DNA of 64,000 nt, taken from the NCBI GenBank assembly GCA_965228265.1, contig OZ245804.1, positions 1,116,001 through 1,180,000 of the forward strand. Reading direction: 5' to 3'. Shown here piece by piece: positions 27,007 through 34,447 of this stretch (its first letter is position 1; every line of letters begins with the position of its first letter). Made by a program: the position numbers and the translations under genes. Below the pieces are notes generated by a model. That model had not been told where the DNA came from. It was given only the letters and a program-made list of their open reading frames with translations, and made no database searches. Source of the stretch: GCA-2732755 sp965228265 (GTDB lineage Bacteria; Planctomycetota; Phycisphaerae; Phycisphaerales; UBA1924).

Positions 27007-28863
27007 ATGAACACCTTCTGGCGATACGCCAAAGAGATGCTGGTCGACCGGTGGCTGCTGATCGCGGCGCTGTCGCTGTCGGTGCTCGCCAGCGCCGGGC
27101 TCGGAGCGGGGCTGGCTGGTGTGGCTCCGATTCTGGAGACAATGCTGCCCCGGACGGAGGGCGGCGTAGTCGTGAGCCCGCAGACGCTGCGCGAGCGGGC
27201 GGTCCAGTTCAACGAGGAGGCCCAGTCCTGGGCGGTCGGTGTGCAGATCCCGCAGGGCGTGGTCGACGCGCTGCCGACGGACCCGTTCAAGGGCGTGCTC
27301 TACATCATGATCGCTCTGGGCGTGCTGACGGTGATCGCGTCGGCGGCGACGTTCGGGCACCAGTACCTGGCGCTGACGGCGGTGTACCGCGCGTCGCAAA
27401 GGATCCGGGATCGCGCGTTCGGTCACGTGCTCCATTTGCCGCTGCGTGCGGTGGTGATGGGCGATTCGTCGGACATCTCACGCCGCGTGGTCGATGAGAC
27501 GGAGCGGCTGGCCGAGGGGTTTACGGCTCTGGTGTCGAAGGCGGCCTCGCAGATCGGCAAGGGTCTGGCGGCGCTGTTGGTCGCGATCTGGCTGGAGTGG
27601 CGCATCACGATCGTGTCGCTGATCATCGCGCCGATTCTGTGGCTTGTGATCCGCACGCTGAGCCGAAAGGTGCGCAAAGCGCGCAAGCGTGCGTTCCGTG
27701 GCCAGGCGCAGCTGCTGGCGCGTGCGGGCAACGCGCTGCGCGGGATGCGGGTCGTGAAGGTCCAGACGGCCGAGGGGTTCGAGCGGGCGCTCTTCGCGCA
27801 GACGAACGAGGGCGTGATCCAGCAGATGTTCCGAGCACGCACGGCCCGCGCGCTGTCGAGCCCGGTGTCGGAGCTGGTCGCGCTCGGGGTCATCGGTGTG
27901 CTGGCGGCGGTGGCTGCCAAGGCGATCATCGAGAACCAGCTCGACCCTACGAACTTCCTGCTGGTGCTTGTCTGTCTCGGGTTCGCGGCGGCTTCGCTCA
28001 GGCCCCTGACGGGGATCATCAACGAGGTGCAGGCAGCAGCGGCGGCTTCCGAGCGGCTTGCCGAGATAATGGAACTCGAGGAAGAGCCCGGGCTCGACCC
28101 GCGCCTGCCCGAGTTGCCCAGGCACCGCTCGAGCATCGCCTTCGACAACGTGACGTTCACGTACGACGGCGCCGAGCGTCCGGCGCTGATTGATGTGTCG
28201 CTCGAGATCGCGCACGGCGAGCGCGTCGCGTTCGTGGGGCCCAACGGCTCAGGCAAAACGACGATCCTCTCGCTCGTGCCGAGGCTCTTTGCGCCGACGG
28301 CGGGGCGCGTGCTCGTCGATGAGCAGGACATCGCGGAGTTCAACGTGACGAGTCTGCGCCAGCAGATCGGCGCGGTGACGCAGGAGACCGTGATCTTCCC
28401 GGGCACGATCCGCACGAATATCGCCTACGGCAACGGCGAGCCGAGCGACGACGCGATCCGCTCGGCGATCGAGCGCGCACACGCGGACGAGTTCATCGAT
28501 CGTTTCGAGAAGGGCCTTGAAACGCCAGTGGGCGAGCAGGGGCTGACACTCTCGGGCGGGCAGCGTCAGCGGCTGTCGATCGCGCGAGTGATCCTGCGTG
28601 ACCCGGCGATCCTGATCCTCGACGAGGCGACGAGCATGATCGACGCGGACTCGGAGGCGAAGATCGCCGACGCGCTCAACGAGTTCTCTGCGGGCCGGAC
28701 GACGCTGATTGTGGCGCACCGTCTGAGCACGGTCGTCAGCGCCGATCGGATTGTGGTGATGGAGTCGGGCCGCATCGTCGATCAGGGCACGCACAGCGAA
28801 CTGCTGAACCGGTGCGAAACGTACCGCACACTCGCCCGGACGCAGCTCGTCGGCTCGGGCTGA
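27007..28863 (+). CDS. ABC exporter, fused membrane and ATPase domains (MsbA-like)
   Basis: 618 residues. Six membrane helices in residues 1-345 form a type I exporter domain, which has an unusually long first external loop (about 48-90). The ATPase domain (about 375-610) has Walker A GPNGSGKTT, signature LSGGQRQRLSIARV, Walker B AILILDEATSMID and IVAHRLSTV. Such homodimers export lipids, peptides or drugs. The gene starts 49 bases after the surface cyclophilin, so the two may be co-transcribed. Substrate unknown. Confidence 0.93.
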   Translation: MNTFWRYAKEMLVDRWLLIAALSLSVLASAGLGAGLAGVAPILETMLPRTEGGVVVSPQTLRERAVQFNEEAQSWAVGVQIPQGVVDALPTDPFKGVLYIMIALGVLTVIASAATFGHQYLALTAVYRASQRIRDRAFGHVLHLPLRAVVMGDSSDISRRVVDETERLAEGFTALVSKAASQIGKGLAALLVAIWLEWRITIVSLIIAPILWLVIRTLSRKVRKARKRAFRGQAQLLARAGNALRGMRVVKVQTAEGFERALFAQTNEGVIQQMFRARTARALSSPVSELVALGVIGVLAAVAAKAIIENQLDPTNFLLVLVCLGFAAASLRPLTGIINEVQAAAAASERLAEIMELEEEPGLDPRLPELPRHRSSIAFDNVTFTYDGAERPALIDVSLEIAHGERVAFVGPNGSGKTTILSLVPRLFAPTAGRVLVDEQDIAEFNVTSLRQQIGAVTQETVIFPGTIRTNIAYGNGEPSDDAIRSAIERAHADEFIDRFEKGLETPVGEQGLTLSGGQRQRLSIARVILRDPAILILDEATSMIDADSEAKIADALNEFSAGRTTLIVAHRLSTVVSADRIVVMESGRIVDQGTHSELLNRCETYRTLARTQLVGSG

Positions 28864-28903
28864 TCGGCTACGATCGCCTGTTCACACCCCACGGAGACCA
28901 AGG

Positions 28904-29179
28904 ATGGCCAAGGGTCAGGAATACTCGAGCTACCAGCGCAAAGTCATCAACCGGTATTACGACAACATCGACACGATCACGCTGACGCGGCTGCAGGAGC
29001 TGGTTTCGGATCTGTATCTTGCCGAGGGCAAGAAAGCCGAGACGCTGTGGAAGAAGGCCGAGGGCCTGCTCGCCAAGACTGACGCGCGTGGCTCTGATGT
29101 GCGCGCAGCGGTGGAGCGGCGTGACGTGAAAAAGTTCGCCGAGATCGTGAGCAGCGCGAACTTCAAAGCCAAGAAGTAA
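28904..29179 (+). CDS. Small conserved helical protein
   Basis: 91 residues, basic, largely helical: YQRKVINRYYDNIDTITLTR and LVSDLYLAEGKKAETLWKKA. A GGAG site lies 9 bases before the ATG. Size, basic C-terminus (FKAKK) and style suggest a nucleic-acid or ribosome-associated protein, but I recognise no named family. It stands 40 bases after the ABC exporter. Confidence 0.75.
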   Translation: MAKGQEYSSYQRKVINRYYDNIDTITLTRLQELVSDLYLAEGKKAETLWKKAEGLLAKTDARGSDVRAAVERRDVKKFAEIVSSANFKAKK

Positions 29180-29197
29180 CGCACACGCCCGGTCGAT

Positions 29198-29914
29198 TCA
29201 GTCAGTCAGCATCTCGGCGACAATGGGGATGAGCTGCGCTGTGGGGGGGATGGTGCGTTCGGCTTCGCCGAAGGCGACGAGTTCGTCGGCGGCCACCCAG
29301 CGCGTCTCGGCGTATTCCCAGTTGCTGTTGCCGGCGATCAGCTCGTGCACGCGGCGTTGGAGGTCGAGGCGGACGACGATGTCGGTACTCATGGCGATCG
29401 GATCGTCGATGAGGCCCAGCACGTCGTGCGAGGTGAAGACGCCCGTGATGCCGACCTCGTCGCGGCACTCGACCTGGAGCTGGCGGATGACGGCGAACTC
29501 GTCGAGGGAGGTGATGTGCGCCGGCGGCGGGTCGATCCCGCCCGAGGGCCCGAGCTCCCAGAGCGAGCCGTAGATCCGTGTGTCCTCAGAGCGTTTGCCG
29601 AGAAAGACGTGGGGCTTGTTCTGCGTGTCCCGGGCGATGAGGACGCCGGTGACGGAGAGCTGCATGACGGGGGGCTTGATGAGTTCCTTCGAGTCGGCCT
29701 GCACGACGAGGCGTTTGTAGGAATCGCGTCTGGCGCGGATGAGGCCTTTGTCCTCGCCGACGAATGAGAGGATGGGCCCGTCGAAGAGCCGGGGTTTCTC
29801 GGCGCAGAGTTCGTCCCAGCGGTCTTCGACCTCGATGGGGAGGTCGATGAACGCGCGCGGCGCGATGTCGATGCGCACGCTGCTCAGCGGTTTGAACGTC
29901 CCGAGCGGTCTCAT
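29198..29914 (-). CDS. Nudix-like hydrolase with degenerate Nudix box
   Basis: 238 residues from the ATG at 29914, which overlaps the ybaB stop (ATGA). The C-terminal half has a Nudix fold: GSLWELGPSGGID, then a box ending in VECRDEVGI where the consensus is REUxEExGU; the Arg is replaced by Val, while the acidic metal ligands (E, D, E) are kept. About 90 N-terminal residues (IDIAPRAFIDLPIEVEDRWD) are not part of the Nudix core. Substrate unknown; Nudix enzymes cleave nucleoside diphosphates linked to another group. Third gene of the dnaX-ybaB transcript. Confidence 0.72.
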   Translation of the reverse strand: MRPLGTFKPLSSVRIDIAPRAFIDLPIEVEDRWDELCAEKPRLFDGPILSFVGEDKGLIRARRDSYKRLVVQADSKELIKPPVMQLSVTGVLIARDTQNKPHVFLGKRSEDTRIYGSLWELGPSGGIDPPPAHITSLDEFAVIRQLQVECRDEVGITGVFTSHDVLGLIDDPIAMSTDIVVRLDLQRRVHELIAGNSNWEYAETRWVAADELVAFGEAERTIPPTAQLIPIVAEMLTD

Positions 29915-30300
29915 CCCAGGAGCTTGCCGATCGGTCCGAGCCCGCCCCCGCCGGCGGGGATGAGGTCTTCGAGCCCGAGGCGTTTGACTTCCAGTTCGAC
30001 CATCTCGCGGATGCGGTTCTGGCATTTCTCGAGGGCGTCGTTGGTGGCCTCGGTGATGAGGCGCTGAGCCTGCACGCGTGCGTCTTCGGAGGCGGCCATG
30101 CCGGCGCAGACCGCCGGGTCGAGCTCGACTTTCTCGACGCGCTGCTTGCCCGAGACGATGACCCGGCACGCGCCGCCGCCGGCGCTGCCCTCGATGCGCA
30201 GCTCTGCGACGCGCTTGGCGAGTTCCTCGGCGGCGGCCTTGATCTCGTCCTTGCGGCCCATCAGTGACGCGATCGCGCCCATGTTCTTCAGTCCGAACAT
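29911..30300 (-). CDS. ybaB: YbaB/EbfC nucleoid-associated protein
   Basis: 129 residues. A DNA-binding dimer usually encoded beside dnaX, as here. Seen: N-terminal MFGLKNMGAIASLMGRKDEI, helix AAAEELAKRVAELRIEG, the conserved strand VIVSGKQRVEKVELDPAV, and the C-terminal helix LITEATNDALEKCQNRI. The Gly-rich end (PAGGGGLGPIGKLLG) is typical. Its ATG overlaps the tau stop of dnaX by one base (TGATG). The usual third partner recR is replaced by a Nudix-like gene. Confidence 0.93.
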   Translation of the reverse strand: MFGLKNMGAIASLMGRKDEIKAAAEELAKRVAELRIEGSAGGGACRVIVSGKQRVEKVELDPAVCAGMAASEDARVQAQRLITEATNDALEKCQNRIREMVELEVKRLGLEDLIPAGGGGLGPIGKLLG

Positions 30301-31945
30301 CAGCTCGTTCCCTCCCCGGATGGTCTGGCCAGCGGCTTCACTTCAACGATCCTTCCTCTGAACTTCTCGATCGCGTGGCGGACGACGGGGTCGTCGATCT
30401 CCACCTCGCCCGAGGCCTGCACGACGGGCTCTGCGGATTTGCTCCGCACCGGTTTGACCGAGGGCTCGGCCAGTCGGCACTCGACGGGCGAGCCCGACAG
30501 GCTCGACATGAGCTGCGCCAGTTCGGGCAGCTTGTTCTCGGCGGTTCCCCTGATGCGCTCGTCGCAGGCGATCGTAACGACTCCGCCTGCAAACGACACG
30601 ATCGACATGTCAGCCAGCAGCGCCCGCACCATCATGGGCGCGTTGCTGCGGAGTTTCTCCCAGAGCTCGGCCGCGGTCGCCGAGGGCGCGCTCGCGGCGG
30701 TTTGCTCGGTGTCGGCTTTCGCCGGGGCCGGCGGGGCGGCCTGGGCGGGGCTTGGGCTGGGAGGTGGCGGCGTCGGGGGCGGCTCTGCTTTCGTGCGGGC
30801 CGGTGGGGGTCCCGACGCCGTCAGCCTTTTCCCGCGGCGGCCCCCTCGAGCTGGCGCACCAGCGTGGTGACATCCGCCAGCTTCTCGGTCATCGACAGAC
30901 GCACGACAAGGGCGTCGAGCAGCGCCCGCGGGTTGGCGCTCGAGCGTGTCGAACGCTGCACGCTCTCGCAGAGCGCGATCATGTGCACGAGCCCGGCGGC
31001 ATCGAATCGCTGGGAGCGTTCGACCTCTTCCTTGCGAGCGTCGCCCGTGAGTTCGACGAGCGAGGTCTCCGGGCCGCAGGCGCACAGAACCATGAGATCG
31101 CGCAGGCGTTCGATGAGCGACTCGAGGAGCTGGTCGGGCCCGGTGCCGGTCGCCAGAAGGCTGGCGGCCGAGTCGAGGGCGGGCTTGGGGTCGCCGTCGG
31201 CGAAGGCGTCGATGAGTTTGCCGACGAGTTCGCGTGGCGCCAGGCCCATGAGGCCCTCAAGGAGCTCGACGGTGAGCTTTTTCTCGCCCGAGGCCATGAG
31301 GCGATCCATGATGGAGAGCGCGTCGCGCATGGAGCCGTTGCCCAGTCGCGCGACCATCGAGAGCAGTTCGGGCTCGGCTTTGAGCTTTTCGTTCTTGACG
31401 ACGAAGGCGAGCCGGTCAGCGATGACGGACATCGGGATCGCGCGGAAGTCGAACCTTTGGCATCGGCTCTGGATGGTGGGGGGGACTTTCTGCGCTTCGG
31501 TGGTGCAGAGGATGAATTTGACGTGCTCGGGGGGCTCCTCCATGGTCTTGAGCAGCGCGTTGAAGGCTGCGGTCGAGAGCATGTGGACCTCGTCGATGAT
31601 GTAGATTTTGTACGGGCCGCGCATGGGGCGGTAGACGGAGTTGGCGATGAGCTCGCGGGCGTCGTCGACGGAGTTGTTGCTCGCGCCGTCGATCTCGATG
31701 ACATCGGTGTCCTGCCCGGTCATGATGGCCTGGTCGACCTCGGCCGAGCCGCTGGAGTTGAGGGCTTTGGCAAAAACCCGGGCCATGGTTGTCTTGCCGA
31801 CGCCCCGGGTGCCGGTAAAGAGGTAGGCGTGGGCGACCCGCCCGGATTCGATGGCGGCCTTGAGGGTCCGGGCGACGGGCTCCTGGCCGACGATGTCGTC
31901 GAATCCTGTCGAGCGGTACCTGCGTGCGAGGGCGGTGTATGACAT
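30300..31945 (-). CDS. dnaX: DNA polymerase III tau subunit, made by -1 frameshift in dnaX
   Basis: Continuous reading needs a -1 shift at 30827-30833. Before it are 373 residues of the clamp-loader motor (see the gamma entry). After it come 175 residues: a Pro/Ala linker (EPPPTPPPPSPSPAQAAPP) and a tau C-terminal domain (ELWEKLRSNAPMMVRALLAD, VVTIACDERI, LPELAQLMSSL), giving about 548 residues. Tau ties the clamp loader to the polymerase core. The downstream frame has no start of its own that would make sense, and carries the expected tau domain, which supports one gene read in two frames. An ordinary frameshift mutation is unlikely given the signals present. Confidence 0.85.
30768..30847 (-). 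promoter_or_regulatory. Programmed -1 ribosomal frameshift signal in dnaX
   Basis: On the minus strand, in order: an internal Shine-Dalgarno-like GAGGGGG (30847-30841), 7 bases, the heptamer G GGA AAA in the zero frame (30833-30827; X XXY YYZ form), a 6-base spacer containing the in-frame TGA (30823-30821), then CGGCGTCGGG (30820-30811) that pairs perfectly with CCCGACGCCG (30777-30768) over a 33-base loop. This matches the architecture of the E. coli dnaX signal. Confidence 0.85.
30821..31945 (-). CDS. dnaX: DNA polymerase III gamma subunit (unshifted dnaX product)
   Basis: 374 residues ending two codons after the slippery site. AAA+ clamp-loader ATPase: DDIVGQEPVARTL, Walker A GTRGVGKTT, Walker B YIIDEVHML, sensor CTTEAQKVPPTIQSRC, and the collar helices after residue 230. 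The zinc module between Walker A and IEIDGASN is shortened (SSGSAEVDQAIMTGQ) and lacks all four zinc cysteines of E. coli DnaX. A short product of this length equals the E. coli gamma form. First gene of the dnaX-ybaB-Nudix operon. A weak GGGGC precedes the ATG. Confidence 0.9.
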   Translation of the reverse strand: MSYTALARRYRSTGFDDIVGQEPVARTLKAAIESGRVAHAYLFTGTRGVGKTTMARVFAKALNSSGSAEVDQAIMTGQDTDVIEIDGASNNSVDDARELIANSVYRPMRGPYKIYIIDEVHMLSTAAFNALLKTMEEPPEHVKFILCTTEAQKVPPTIQSRCQRFDFRAIPMSVIADRLAFVVKNEKLKAEPELLSMVARLGNGSMRDALSIMDRLMASGEKKLTVELLEGLMGLAPRELVGKLIDAFADGDPKPALDSAASLLATGTGPDQLLESLIERLRDLMVLCACGPETSLVELTGDARKEEVERSQRFDAAGLVHMIALCESVQRSTRSSANPRALLDALVVRLSMTEKLADVTTLVRQLEGAAAGKG

Positions 31946-32041
31946 GCCCCGATTGTAGTGCCCGCAAGCTGTCTTCCACGGCAGCGATCAGGAGTTCGCC
32001 AAAGTCCTCGGGTGGGTGTTCCCAATTCGGAGATTCAAGAG

Positions 32042-32500
32042 ATGTACAGGGTCCTGCTGGCTTTCGTGCTGTCGGTTGTGGCGGTTCTGATGGTTGGTTG
32101 CGGGGGTGGTGGTGGCGGCGGCGGGGGCTCCTCGTACGAGGGGCAGTGGGCCGTCGACAAGCAAGAGATGAAGCTCCGGGTCGAGGCGGCTCTCAAGGAT
32201 CAACTCAAGGGCATCACCGCGGACCTCATCAAGCAGCAGATCGAGGAGGCCAAGGCTGCGATCGAGCAGACATCGACGTCGCTGCGCCTGCACAAGGGCG
32301 GCACGTTCTCTTTCGTGACGACCCAGGGTCTTCAAGCCCAGACCCGCAGCGGGACATGGAAGCCGGACGGGGGCTCGATCATCCTCTCAACGCCCGGGCA
32401 ACCGGATGTCAAGGCCCGGATCAAAGGCGGCAAGTTGCTTGTCGAGAACAGGACAGGCCAGGGGCCTGCGGAAACGGTGCTGATCCGCGTTCAGAACTGA
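32042..32500 (+). CDS. Small lipoprotein, tandem family member 1
   Basis: 152 residues from the ATG at 32042. Signal peptide with lipobox LMVGC followed by nine Gly, so it is probably anchored in the outer membrane. The mature part has the family layout: YEGQWAVDK near the start, a helix (LIKQQIEEAKAAIEQ), GGTFSFV, SGTWKPDGGSI and a closing GGKLLVEN. This G-x-W ... G-T-F ... G-T-W ... G-K-L pattern recurs in the next three genes and suggests a small lipocalin-like beta barrel. Function unknown. Confidence 0.78.
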   Translation: MYRVLLAFVLSVVAVLMVGCGGGGGGGGGSSYEGQWAVDKQEMKLRVEAALKDQLKGITADLIKQQIEEAKAAIEQTSTSLRLHKGGTFSFVTTQGLQAQTRSGTWKPDGGSIILSTPGQPDVKARIKGGKLLVENRTGQGPAETVLIRVQN

Positions 32501-32554
32501 AACACACGTCGCGACGGGTTCTCGGCTATGCTGGGCCCTTCCAAGGAGATATTC

Positions 32555-33004
32555 ATGACCCGCAACATTCTCGGTGTACTTCTCTCGTTCGTTCTGGTCG
32601 CGGTCGTCGGTTGCGGCGGGGGATCGTCTTTCGAGGGCGAGTGGTCGGTCGACAAGGAAGCGATGAAGTCGATCATGATCGCCAGCATGGAGGCGGAGAC
32701 CGAGGGGCAGCCCGAAGAGATGAAGACCATGATGCGCGACACAGTCTCGTCGATGGTCGACAGCATGAAGATGGAGCTGCACGTCAAGGACGACGGCACG
32801 TTTGTGGTGACGACTGAGATGATGGACCAGTCGGAAACCACAAACGGCACGTGGACCGAGTCCGCGGGCACGATCACGATGATCGAAGATGGCCAGCCGG
32901 ACAACAAGGCCACCGCCAAGATCGTGGACGGCAAGCTGATGGTGCACTTCGAAAACGATCCCGAGGCGCCCGACCAGCTCCCGATGATCCGCAAGGCGGA
33001 ATAG
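32555..33004 (+). CDS. Small lipoprotein, tandem family member 2
   Basis: 149 residues from the ATG at 32555 with AAGGAGAT 6 bases upstream. Lipobox VVGC, then FEGEWSVDKEAM, a Met-rich helical segment (MKTMMRDTVSSMVDSMKME), DGTFVVT, NGTWTESAGTI and DGKLMVHF. Methionine is markedly abundant between residues 40 and 90. It is the closest relative of member 1 in layout. Confidence 0.8.
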   Translation: MTRNILGVLLSFVLVAVVGCGGGSSFEGEWSVDKEAMKSIMIASMEAETEGQPEEMKTMMRDTVSSMVDSMKMELHVKDDGTFVVTTEMMDQSETTNGTWTESAGTITMIEDGQPDNKATAKIVDGKLMVHFENDPEAPDQLPMIRKAE

Positions 33005-33091
33005 GAAAGTCCGCGGCCGAGCCGTTCGTTCCGACCTGTGCGGTGTCCCTTGTGGTGGGGCCCGCTCGGGTCGGGCCAACGGGGAGGCCAG

Positions 33092-33571
33092 ATGATGCGA
33101 TACAGAGCGTGGACAGTCGGTATCGGCGCGGCTTGCGTGGCGCTGGCGGGGTGCAAGGGTGCTTCTGCCGGGGCGTATGAGGGAACGTGGCAGTACGACA
33201 GAGAGTCGCTGCGGGCGCTGGCATACGACAGCGCGTACGACTCGATGACGGCCGATGGCGAGGATCCGCTGACCGCCGAGCAGCAAGCCGAGCTCGAACG
33301 CTGGGTCAACGAGCAGCACGACCAGTGGAACAAGCGGCTCGAAGTGCTTCCAGATGGACGCTTCGTCGCGATCTCACAGACCGGTGAAAGCGAGCCCGAG
33401 AGGATCGAAGGCACGTGGATGCTCGGTGAGCACGGGATCGAGTTCGTCGAACACGGCGGTGAACTGATGGCGATCGGACACCGCCGGGGCGCGAACCTGG
33501 TGCTGGTCATGACGGATGACGAGGGCACGACCGGGCGGATGGTGATGCTGCCGATGGGTGCGACCGAATAA
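33092..33571 (+). CDS. Small lipoprotein, tandem family member 3
   Basis: 159 residues from the ATG at 33092 (or 33095), after GGGAGG. Lipobox LAGC, then YEGTWQYDRESL, a helical segment (EQQAELERWVNEQHDQW), DGRFVAI, EGTWMLGEHGI and GANLVLVM. The same pattern as its neighbours, with low sequence identity between them. Confidence 0.78.
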   Translation: MMRYRAWTVGIGAACVALAGCKGASAGAYEGTWQYDRESLRALAYDSAYDSMTADGEDPLTAEQQAELERWVNEQHDQWNKRLEVLPDGRFVAISQTGESEPERIEGTWMLGEHGIEFVEHGGELMAIGHRRGANLVLVMTDDEGTTGRMVMLPMGATE

Positions 33572-33687
33572 CTTCGGGACGTCTGAATCTGCGGGATTCA
33601 TCGAGGCCCGGGGCGGCAATCGCCGATGAGCCCGCCACGCACGGCGGGTGTAGCCGAGCGCAAGGCGAGGCTTCTCTGGAGTGTGCG

Positions 33688-34209
33688 ATGAATCGATTGG
33701 TGTGCGTCGGCGTTGGTGTGGTAGTTCTTGCAGGGTGCGCCGGTTCGCCGAGTGCGCCTGATCGTGCGGACACGCCCGCGGCGGAGGCGCCGGCTGAATC
33801 GGCTGCGAAGGTCTCACCCTTCGTCGGCACGTGGGAGAACGATCGACTCACGACGTGGCTGGCGGTCTGGGAGGCGGTTTTCGGTCAGCCCAAGTCCGAC
33901 GACATCCCCGCCGATCAGTACGACGAAATGGCTGCCAAGATCGACGAGATCGTGGACTCGATGTCCGTGGTTGTCGAGCTGGGCGAGGACGGCAGCGTTT
34001 CGATCGAGTCGGCGATGATGGGCCAGACGGGCACCGCGGCCGGGACCTGGGCCAAGGCTGAGGATGGAAAGATCAGCCTGACGACTCAGAGCGCTCAGAC
34101 GGGTGAGGCATCGGCGACGGGAGCGCTCGAAGGCGGCAAACTCGTGCTGACGACCGAGGGCGTGGCCGGGAGCCTGGGCCAGATGAAGTTCAACCGCGTC
34201 CGGAAGTAA
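33688..34209 (+). CDS. Small lipoprotein, tandem family member 4
   Basis: 173 residues. Lipobox LAGC, an Ala/Pro/Glu linker (about 22-42), then FVGTWENDRLT, a helix with the acidic run QYDEMAAKIDEIVDSM, DGSVSIE, AGTWAKAEDGKI and GGKLVLTT. Last of the array. The spacer 33572-33687 before it holds no other gene. After it lies the SRP RNA gene on the other strand. Confidence 0.78.
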   Translation: MNRLVCVGVGVVVLAGCAGSPSAPDRADTPAAEAPAESAAKVSPFVGTWENDRLTTWLAVWEAVFGQPKSDDIPADQYDEMAAKIDEIVDSMSVVVELGEDGSVSIESAMMGQTGTAAGTWAKAEDGKISLTTQSAQTGEASATGALEGGKLVLTTEGVAGSLGQMKFNRVRK

Positions 34210-34249
34210 TCCGGTGTGTGCAGGCGGGGGATGGTCCGAGAAGGGTTTG

Positions 34250-34371
34250 TCGATCCCGTCGGCGGCCAGGACACCGCTGCCCCGGTTGACGCCGCTTATG
34301 GCTGCTGCGGTCAAGCCCTGACCAGGTTCACGGGCCCCCCGTGCACCGGGCCCGACCGCCGACGGGACCGA
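34250..34371 (-). ncRNA. ffs: Signal recognition particle RNA (small bacterial type)
   Basis: On the minus strand the apical core GGTCAGG and GCAGCAGCC is present with the usual neighbouring GTGAACC, the hallmark of helix 8, where Ffh binds. The ends pair: TCGGTCCCGTCGGCGG at the 5' end with CCGCCGACGGGATCGA at the 3' end, 15 of 16 positions. Length about 122 bases fits the short form without an Alu domain. The apical loop is a CUUG-type sequence in place of the common GGAA. A TAGGAT box (34386-34381) sits at the right distance for transcription from about 34371. SRP RNA genes often lie near dnaX, as here. Confidence 0.9.
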
Positions 34372-34447
34372 CAAGGGGCCATCCTAGGCCGCCCGGAATC
34401 AATATTGGGCGGATCCCCGGATCGCCCCGGCCCGTAGACTCTTGATG

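Noticed and set aside
24618..27290. Upstream extension of the minus-strand glycosyltransferase frame to about 1650 residues
   Set aside because: The extension lies opposite a well-supported surface-protein gene, has the Arg/His/Val-rich composition of an antisense frame, and the true start at 24617 is followed at once by the GT2 fold.
30300..31085. Separate gene downstream of dnaX
   Set aside because: The frame's first 85 residues are antisense-like shadow of dnaX; only the part after the heptamer looks real, and it is the tau domain.
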